Source: Halorubrum sp. BV1
Lineage (GTDB): Archaea; Halobacteriota; Halobacteria; Halobacteriales; Haloferacaceae
Direction: 5' to 3'
Assembly (NCBI RefSeq): GCF_000746205.1
Contig: NZ_JQKV01000011.1
Coordinates: 1 to 10,712, forward strand
DNA: 10,712 bases
Below, piece by piece: positions 6,681 through 10,712 of this stretch. The notes under the pieces were generated by a model. That model saw nothing but the letters and a program-made list of their open reading frames with translations. It was not told where the DNA came from and did not search any database. Position numbers and translations under genes: made by a program. The stretch's first letter is position 1. Every line of letters starts with the position of its first letter.

Positions 6681-7632
6681 CGTTGACGAAGGAATGCTCA
6701 CGGCGGCGAAACTCGCCGAGCAGCTGGCGGGCAACATGGACACCGAACGCGACCTCGCCTCGGGTGCCGGTGCGCTCGACCCTGACGACGTGTCGGCGTC
6801 GGTGTTCCTCGACGAGATTCGCGCCGGGCGCGACCGGCCGTCTGAACTCCTGTCGCTCGTCGACCGGACCCAGCAGTCCCGGCAGGCCTCCGAAGCGATT
6901 CGCTCGGGGAACTCGATGCTGCTCTCGCATCTGGTCGGTATTACGGAACAGGACCTCGACGGCTCGGCGCTCCGGCTCCCGCTGCGGCTCGATGAGCTCA
7001 TGACGAACAACGACGCGACCGCGTTCATCGGCGGTGCCGGGAACCCGAACACGGGGAAAACGAACCTGATGGCGTTGCTCGCTGAACTCCGCTCGGCGAC
7101 CGTCGACGATCTCCTGATAATCTCGAACTCGCGGACGTGGCCGCTCACGGATATCGTCGTCACGAGCGCACACGACCTCGCGGTCACCTGTATCGAGCAT
7201 CGCGACCGGCCGAAATTTGTCTTCATCGACGAGGGATCGACGCACTTCGACGCCCGAACGAACAGCTACGAGGTCGCGGCGCAGTTCTCGCCGCTCGCCA
7301 AGCGGATGGCGAAGGTCAACGTCGACGTCTTCGGCACCGTGTTCCACACGGGGAAGGACTGCCACCCGGAGCTGAAACGGCTGTTCACGACCGCGTTCTT
7401 CAAACACTCGAAGAAAGACGTCGACTTCTTCGATGACTGGCCCGCTGAGGCTGACAAACCGACGAACCAACTGTTCGGCGGGATGGTCGAAAACCTCGAA
7501 CCGGCGGACGCTGAGCCTGATCCGAACGATGCGGCTCCGTGGGATTGGAACCTTCAATCGGACCTATTCGCGCTCGACCTCGACTGGCCCGATCTACTGG
7601 ACGCTCTCCGCGATCGTGGTCCGGCCGAGTGA
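6673..7632 (+). CDS. VP8-like P-loop NTPase of pleolipoviruses
   Basis: A 319-aa protein. Walker A is at residues 123-130 (GNPNTGKT). Walker B follows a run of hydrophobic residues at D186-E187 (FVFIDEGS). These define a P-loop NTPase, probably hydrolysing ATP. VP8-type NTPases close the conserved pleolipovirus cluster and are presumed to act in genome handling or virion assembly; their exact job is unknown. The ATG at 6673 is preferred because the acidic, helical N-terminus starts there and it overlaps the previous gene by eight bases. The longer upstream reading would run in another frame of that gene and is Arg/Thr-rich. The C-terminal 60 residues are acidic. This is the last gene of the operon; a strong hairpin lies 128 nt downstream. 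Confidence 0.87.
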   Translation: MTDVDEGMLTAAKLAEQLAGNMDTERDLASGAGALDPDDVSASVFLDEIRAGRDRPSELLSLVDRTQQSRQASEAIRSGNSMLLSHLVGITEQDLDGSALRLPLRLDELMTNNDATAFIGGAGNPNTGKTNLMALLAELRSATVDDLLIISNSRTWPLTDIVVTSAHDLAVTCIEHRDRPKFVFIDEGSTHFDARTNSYEVAAQFSPLAKRMAKVNVDVFGTVFHTGKDCHPELKRLFTTAFFKHSKKDVDFFDDWPAEADKPTNQLFGGMVENLEPADAEPDPNDAAPWDWNLQSDLFALDLDWPDLLDALRDRGPAE

Positions 7633-7759
7633 CGTTGCTGCTGGTAGGCTGCGTTCGATACTCTGGTTAGGCTGGTCACCTGGTCCAGCTCACACTCACT
7701 CGGTCTGCCACCCGCCGACCCACCTCTCTCATGTGGTGGTTTCCATCCTGCGTTGCTGC

Positions 7760-7792
7760 CCGCGCGACCCCTCCTTGTGGGGGGTCGCGCGG
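7760..7792. terminator. GC-rich hairpin between converging genes, likely terminator
   Basis: A perfect 12-bp inverted repeat, CCGCGCGACCCC at 7760-7771 and GGGGTCGCGCGG at 7781-7792, with a 9-nt loop. It sits between the end of the virion operon (7632) and the end of the converging - strand membrane-protein gene (7805), the usual place for a shared transcription stop. No long T-run follows on either side. In a rolling-circle element such a hairpin could also serve as a single-strand origin. The remaining bases of 7633-7804 hold no gene that I can support. Confidence 0.6.
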
Positions 7793-7804
7793 AATCCTCA
7801 CAGA

Positions 7805-8575
7805 TTAGATAATGTCATCAAGATTTTCAATAAGGCTTTCAACGGTATATTTTCCAACAACTAGTGTTGAACATAAGTGGATGGTTTCTAATACAAAAAG
7901 CTCCCAGTCCGGTGTATTAGCTAAAACAGTATTTATCACGCTCATTGTAGTGAAAATCGGAATTATTGTTCCAATAGTCAACAAAAATAGAGAATTATAT
8001 AGTACTGATTTGGATGGGTTTTTATTAACCATATCTGGCGTTAATATGTCGGAGCCATCAATTGCCATCACATTCATAAAGCCATCTATAAATAGATCTT
8101 CGGATATGTCATCAGGCAAATTGAGTTCATTTTGTTTGTCTGTCCCCAGATACAGAACTTGGGCAGCTTCTTCACTTGCTGTTTGTACCATATCGTGTGC
8201 AAATGCGTAATCACTCGTGTCTTTTGCTTTATTTAACTTAGCTTGTATCGAACAGATATATGTGAAAATGTGCTCGTATTCTGAATTGATTTCTGTTTGT
8301 GAAACTGTCAACTTTGCAGGCTGTTCAGGCCACCGGTCATCGTTAGAAAAATTTTGCACGATATTTATCACAAAATCGTCGTCAAAACTAGAACTATTTG
8401 TGAATTCTTGTTGTAATTCTCCGAGTTCTTCTGATAGCTCATCTATCTTTTCACTGAGCTTTTTATGTCGGACCTGCATCTGTGACTTCCTTACAACGTA
8501 TATGGAGCCAGCAAATGCAAGTATAAATCCGACAATAGCTCCAACGACTTGTGCAACTGTAGTGAAATAGGTCAT
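7805..8575 (-). CDS. Membrane protein with coiled coil, unknown function (cargo)
   Basis: A 256-aa protein from the ATG at 8575. A TTG at 8593 is possible, but a TATA-like AATATATAA at about 8594-8602 sits 20-27 nt before the ATG, as in short-leader transcripts. One transmembrane helix lies at about residues 6-28, followed by a strongly heptad-like coiled coil at about 36-60. A soluble central domain (60-190) follows, then two more membrane segments (about 192-217 and 224-243). I recognise no family. Base composition is far lower in G+C than in the viral genes (19 of 60 bases in 7921-7980). The strand is opposite, suggesting recent acquisition. A membrane protein beside a small repressor in a temperate element would fit superinfection exclusion or a defence/toxicity role, but nothing in the sequence proves this. 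Confidence 0.8.
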   Translation of the reverse strand: MTYFTTVAQVVGAIVGFILAFAGSIYVVRKSQMQVRHKKLSEKIDELSEELGELQQEFTNSSSFDDDFVINIVQNFSNDDRWPEQPAKLTVSQTEINSEYEHIFTYICSIQAKLNKAKDTSDYAFAHDMVQTASEEAAQVLYLGTDKQNELNLPDDISEDLFIDGFMNVMAIDGSDILTPDMVNKNPSKSVLYNSLFLLTIGTIIPIFTTMSVINTVLANTPDWELFVLETIHLCSTLVVGKYTVESLIENLDDII

Positions 8576-8593
8576 GATCAAGTTCTCACTCAA

Positions 8594-8603
8594 TTATATA
8601 TTG
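8594..8603 (-). promoter_or_regulatory. TATA box of the cargo membrane-protein gene
   Basis: Read on the - strand, AATATATAA lies about 20-27 nt before the ATG at 8575. This fits a transcript with little or no leader and favours that ATG over the TTG at 8593. It means the membrane protein can be transcribed separately from the regulator gene ending at 8611. Confidence 0.5.
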
Positions 8604-8610
8604 TATGTGT

Positions 8611-8835
8611 CTATTTCTCCCGTTCACTTTCTGCAAGCCACCAAGCTTTTGTCCCACCCAGTTTTTTTGATTCGACCTTTTCTTTCTCTTCAAGCTTAGT
8701 CAACCGCTTGAACATCCCCGGTTGACTATAGGAGAGTGCATCAGCAACTTCACCCGTAGAGAACACGAGATCCTCAGATTCTTTGAAAAAGTCGAGAATC
8801 TCCTTATCAGCCGCATCCTCCGGTCGTCCAGCCAT
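8611..8835 (-). CDS. Winged-helix transcriptional regulator (74 aa)
   Basis: A 74-aa single-domain protein that begins MAGRPEDAADKEIL, a start typical of haloarchaeal winged-helix regulators. Helix 1 is at about 10-19 and helix 2 at 27-36 (STGEVADALS). The recognition helix is at 38-53 (QPGMFKRLTKLEEKEKV), and a beta wing at 55-68 ends in KAWWLA. It most probably binds DNA as a dimer and controls its own and neighbouring genes. The ATG at 8835 is preferred over GTG 8856 because the family-like N-terminus starts there and a TATA-like AGTTATAG lies about 27 nt upstream. It lies 35 nt before the cargo membrane-protein start on the same strand. G+C is lower than in the viral modules. The repeat cluster at 8894-8921 is a candidate operator. 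Target genes are inferred, not shown. Confidence 0.8.
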   Translation of the reverse strand: MAGRPEDAADKEILDFFKESEDLVFSTGEVADALSYSQPGMFKRLTKLEEKEKVESKKLGGTKAWWLAESEREK

Positions 8836-8858
8836 ACCGTCATCTACTATCACCACCC

Positions 8859-8866
8859 CTATAACT
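8859..8866 (-). promoter_or_regulatory. TATA-like box of the winged-helix regulator gene
   Basis: On the - strand, AGTTATAG is centred about 27 nt before the ATG at 8835, the spacing for a leaderless transcript. It is a weaker match than the virion and cargo promoters. It lies between the regulator gene and the repeat cluster at 8894-8921. Confidence 0.45.
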
Positions 8867-8893
8867 ATCAGGAGTCCGAGATTAAGGGGCTAT

Positions 8894-8921
8894 CAATAAC
8901 TAATTATTGAGCAATAACTAA
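8894..8921. promoter_or_regulatory. CAATAA repeat cluster, candidate operator
   Basis: CAATAACTAA occurs at 8894-8903 and again at 8912-8921, an 18-bp period. Between them, TTATTG at 8904-8909 is the inverse of CAATAA. The site is therefore three half-sites in +, -, + orientation. It lies upstream of the winged-helix gene and at the right edge of the AT-rich block, a typical place for a repressor site. Binding by that protein is inference. Confidence 0.5.
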
Positions 8922-8947
8922 ATACTATCCCGAATAGAATAGACTCA

Positions 8948-9034
8948 ACGGAAGCTACGGGACGAGAACGACGACTCAGCCAAAAGCGAACCCCGAGATA
9001 GGCCCTCGGGTTCGCGTGGGCTTCCGTGACTGAG
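8948..9034. other. Structured intergenic element with nested inverted repeats
   Basis: The main hairpin pairs GCGAACCCCGAG (8986-8997) with CTCGGGTTCGC (9005-9015), 11 pairs with one bulged C, around a 7-nt loop. An outer 8-bp repeat, ACGGAAGC (8948-8955) with GCTTCCGT (9020-9027), can enclose it. CTCAG (8975-8979) could pair with CTGAG (9030-9034) as an alternative. It lies in the 357-bp gap 8836-9192, which holds no supported gene. It could be a replication origin, a structured RNA or a long leader element. Confidence 0.45.
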
Positions 9035-9127
9035 GCACGAAAGCCATGTCAGCACACACGGTCGGGGGTATTCAATCCCTCTACGACGGACGTGATAGCG
9101 CAGTAACCAGAGAACTCGCTCGGCTTC

Positions 9128-9172
9128 AGTTTCACTTTCACTGTCCGTACAAGGGTTCGGGCTTTTATATGG
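9128..9172 (+). promoter_or_regulatory. Promoter of the integrase-rep operon with shared upstream element
   Basis: CTTTTATAT at 9162-9170 is a good haloarchaeal TATA box about 27 nt before the ATG at 9193. The element AGTTTCACTTTCACT at 9128-9142 matches 14 of 15 bases of the one before the virion operon (2677-2691). It ends 51 nt before the start codon. It contains TTTCAC twice in tandem. Its placement supports the 9193 start. Confidence 0.65.
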
Positions 9173-9192
9173 CCGACCGTCGGCGTGACGTG

Positions 9193-9447
9193 ATGGCCCC
9201 AAAAGAACTCGTTCGCATCGAGAACGAGGTCGATCGTTGGCGCTACGTCTGCCCTCTCGGACATCGTACGTGGGAACCCACGAATCACCATTTCTGGTGT
9301 CAGCTCTGCGCTCGTCGAGATGATGTCGACGGCGCGTTCCACGAGCTTCGCGATAAGAAGACGGACGCGCTCCTCGTCCGCCACCAGGTGCAGCTCGTCA
9401 CCCCGACTGGTCCCTACGACGACGATCTCGACGGTGGTGCACGGTGA
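9193..9447 (+). CDS. Small zinc-ribbon protein, likely integration accessory factor
   Basis: An 84-aa protein with a zinc-ribbon-like core: C20-P-L-G-H24 followed by N-H32-H33-F-W-C36-Q-L-C39. The rest is a charged helical and beta tail. An in-frame ATG at 9046 would lengthen it by 49 residues, but there is no TATA box before that codon. The ATG at 9193 has a TATA box about 27 nt upstream and the shared upstream element 51 nt upstream. The stop overlaps the next start as GTGA (9444-9447). In virus SNJ2 the integrase is co-transcribed with two small accessory proteins (Orf2, Orf3) needed for integration. Two mini-proteins directly before the integrase here match that arrangement. Equivalence with either one is inference from position and size. 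Confidence 0.72.
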   Translation: MAPKELVRIENEVDRWRYVCPLGHRTWEPTNHHFWCQLCARRDDVDGAFHELRDKKTDALLVRHQVQLVTPTGPYDDDLDGGAR

Positions 9448-9611
9448 CGACTTCTGACCTCACCACCTGCCCGCTCTGTGACGCCCCGATCGATCCGGAG
9501 CCACCAGACGGGTTCACCCCGTACGCCCGACAGGTGGCTGGCTACCTCGATCACTTCACCGAGGAGCACCCGGACCACGAAATCCTCGACACCCCGGAGG
9601 GGTACCTGTGA
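9444..9611 (+). CDS. C2H2 zinc-finger mini-protein, likely integration accessory factor
   Basis: A 55-aa acidic protein from GTG at 9444. Ligands are C9-P-L-C12 and H37-x4-H42 in LDHFTEEH, a C2H2-type arrangement with a long central loop and a helix carrying the histidines. The start overlaps the preceding TGA as GTGA, and the stop overlaps the integrase GTG as GTGA (9608-9611), so the three genes are coupled. It is the second small protein of an SNJ2-like integration operon and may bind DNA near the attachment site or contact the integrase. It is too short for standard ORF length limits but well supported by motif and joints. Confidence 0.78.
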   Translation: MTTSDLTTCPLCDAPIDPEPPDGFTPYARQVAGYLDHFTEEHPDHEILDTPEGYL

Positions 9612-10660
9612 GCGACGACCTCGAACCGATCTCTCCGGTCGACGCCATCGAGATGTTTCACAGTGCGATGGAGGACGAACACTCGGAGTCGACGCGGCGG
9701 AGTGAGTACCACCGGCTCCGTTCCTTCATCCAGTTTTGCGATGAGGAGGGGATCGAGAATCTGAACGAGGTGTCCGGTCGTGACCTCTACCAATACCGCA
9801 CCTGGCGGAGAGAGGGGAAGGGCGACGGGCGCGATCCGATCAAACTCGTCACACTCAAGAGTCAGCTGGCAACGCTTCGCAGATTCCTCCGGTTCGCTGG
9901 CGACATCGATGCTGTCGACCCCGAGCTGTACGAACAGCTCAGCCTCCCGACGATGAAGAACGGGGAGGACGTGTCGGAGACCACGCTCAAACCCGAACGG
10001 GTTATCGAGATTCTGGACTACCTCGAAAACGCGCAACCCGCGTCTCGCGATCACATCGTCCTCCTCCTACTGTGGGAGACGGGTGCACGGAGCGGCGCGG
10101 TCCGTGGTCTCGACCTCGAAGATTGCGACCTCGACGGAACGCATCCTCGTTTCTCTGGTCCCGCCGTCCACTATGTTCACCGTCCGGAGACGGGAACTCC
10201 TCTCAAGAACCACGAGTCGGGGACTCGCTGGAATCGAATCAGTCAGAAAACCGCTCGGTACATCGAGGACTACGTCGAGTATCACCGCGACGATGTGACC
10301 GACGAGTACGACCGGAACCCGCTGATCACGACGCGGTACGGTCGACCGGCGGGCAACACGTTTCGGAAAACGCTCTATCGGGTGACTCGTCCCTGCTGGC
10401 GCGATGAGGGTTGTCCCCACGATCGGGATATCGACTCGTGTGAGGCGACGAACATCGACCACGCGAGCAAGTGCCCGTCGTCGCGATCTCCTCACGACGT
10501 GCGGAGTGGGCGGGTGACCTACTACCGGCGGGAGGACGTTCCGCGTCGCATCGTCGAGGATCGGCTGAACGCGAGCGAGGACATTCTGAGTCGGCACTAC
10601 GATCGGCGGTCCGACCGAGAACAGGCAGAGCAACGCAGCGACTTCCTCCCAGACCTATGA
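9608..10660 (+). CDS. int: Tyrosine recombinase, SNJ2-type integrase
   Basis: A 350-aa site-specific recombinase. The N-terminal helical core-binding (SAM-like) domain covers about 8-110. The catalytic domain holds R161 (TGARSGAVRGL), a likely active-site Lys near K200, H296-x2-R299 (SPHDVRSGRVT), and H330-Y331 (SRHYDRRS) with Y331 the likely nucleophile. Between these boxes lies a Cys/His insertion: C263, C269, H271, C278, C289. The pattern around GCPHDRDIDSCEA and SKCPSSRSPHD is characteristic of haloarchaeal SNJ2-type integrases and probably binds zinc. It would join or cut the element at the 13-bp core just downstream. Start GTG 9608 overlaps the previous stop, and the stop overlaps the junction ORF start (ATGA). 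All catalytic residues are present, so it should be active. Confidence 0.92.
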   Translation: MSDDLEPISPVDAIEMFHSAMEDEHSESTRRSEYHRLRSFIQFCDEEGIENLNEVSGRDLYQYRTWRREGKGDGRDPIKLVTLKSQLATLRRFLRFAGDIDAVDPELYEQLSLPTMKNGEDVSETTLKPERVIEILDYLENAQPASRDHIVLLLLWETGARSGAVRGLDLEDCDLDGTHPRFSGPAVHYVHRPETGTPLKNHESGTRWNRISQKTARYIEDYVEYHRDDVTDEYDRNPLITTRYGRPAGNTFRKTLYRVTRPCWRDEGCPHDRDIDSCEATNIDHASKCPSSRSPHDVRSGRVTYYRREDVPRRIVEDRLNASEDILSRHYDRRSDREQAEQRSDFLPDL

Positions 10661-10712
10661 ATCCGGAACCCTACGCCGCGAATAACCGGGTCTCTAGACC
10701 CCACTGTGCCCG
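10657..10712 (+). CDS. Junction-spanning ORF, 5' part (continues at position 14 on the circle)
   Basis: ATG at 10657 overlaps the integrase stop codon (TGA 10658-10660) as ATGA, the signature of translational coupling. The frame stays open through the repeat to the window end and, on the circle, for a further 178 nt to a TGA at 189-191. The attachment core supplies about four codons near residue 16-19. In an integrated provirus the frame would run into host DNA, so the protein could be made only from the circle. Function unknown. Confidence 0.55.
   Translation, partial: MNPEPYAANNRVSRPHCA
10688..10701. repeat. Inverted repeat abutting the right core
   Basis: GGGTCT (10688-10693) and AGACCC (10696-10701) form a perfect 6-bp inverted repeat with a 2-nt gap, overlapping the 13-bp core by two bases. 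It may be a binding site for the integrase or an accessory protein. It is inside the junction ORF, so codons constrain it too. Confidence 0.4.
10700..10712. repeat. Terminal direct repeat, right copy (candidate attachment core)
   Basis: This is the exact second copy of CCCACTGTGCCCG. It lies 40 nt past the integrase stop codon and is abutted on its left by a 6-bp inverted repeat. Joining it to the left copy restores an open reading frame that starts at 10657 and ends at 191. This supports the idea that the two ends are contiguous in a circular form. Confidence 0.75.

Noticed and set aside
5811..7226. 471-codon - strand ORF
   Set aside because: It is antisense to the ORF7-like and NTPase genes, with Ser/Val-rich shadow composition typical of GC-rich coding DNA.
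7633..7759. Direct 9-mer CGTTGCTGC at 7633-7641 and 7751-7759
   Set aside because: It is a short, isolated pair with no other structure between the copies. It may be chance.
9046..9192. N-terminal extension of the zinc-ribbon gene from ATG 9046
   Set aside because: No TATA box precedes it. The TATA box and the shared 15-bp element lie inside it and point to the start at 9193.
9551..10054. 167-codon - strand ORF
   Set aside because: It is antisense to the integrase core-binding domain; the integrase frame is clearly the coding one.
1..10712. CRISPR array, complete tRNA or rRNA gene, insertion sequence
   Set aside because: I saw no regularly spaced repeats, no full cloverleaf and no transposase. 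Only the possible tRNA 3' fragment in the terminal repeat remains.

Overview
The window looks like one complete, circular or integrated, pleolipovirus-type element of a halophilic archaeon (class Halobacteria). This rests on the GC-rich, C/G-ending codon usage, the acidic proteins, leaderless promoters with TATA boxes about 25-30 nt before the start codon, a twin-arginine signal on the major surface protein, and a gene set typical of haloarchaeal pleomorphic viruses. The first 13 bases are repeated exactly as the last 13, so the unique circle would be 10,699 bp. The repeat fits either the attachment core of an integrated provirus or the overlap of a circular sequence.

Layout of the circle. 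(1) Integration/replication operon, + strand, wrapping through the window ends: zinc-ribbon protein (9193-9447), C2H2 mini-protein (9444-9611), SNJ2-type tyrosine integrase (9608-10660), an ORF spanning the end-to-start junction (10657-10712 joined to 14-191), zinc-finger mini-protein (188-367), a 77-aa hypothetical protein (364-597), and a 681-aa rolling-circle HUH Rep (594-2639). All six gene-to-gene joints are 4-nt stop/start overlaps. (2) Virion module, + strand, from its own leaderless promoter: small OB-like protein (2741-3088), VP3-like four-helix membrane protein (3088-3492), VP4-like Tat-exported spike (3515-5308), ORF6-like (5314-5847) and ORF7-like (5844-6680) membrane proteins, and VP8-like P-loop NTPase (6673-7632). 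It is followed by a strong hairpin at 7760-7792. (3) AT-rich cargo on the - strand: a winged-helix regulator (8611-8835) and a coiled-coil membrane protein (7805-8575), unlike the rest of the element in base composition. (4) A regulatory region, 8836-9192, with a repeat cluster, a large hairpin structure and the integrase-operon promoter.

How it works together (inference): the virion operon builds membrane vesicle virions. Integrase plus two zinc accessory proteins integrates the circle, and Rep replicates it. Because the attachment core lies inside a coding frame between integrase and rep, integration would break that ORF and cut rep off from the integrase-operon promoter. That would be a built-in switch between replicating and integrated states. 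A 15-bp element with one mismatch precedes both the virion and the integrase promoters at almost the same distance from the start codon, suggesting joint control. The combination of an HUH Rep, as in alphapleolipoviruses, with an SNJ2-type integration system, as in betapleolipoviruses, makes this a mosaic.
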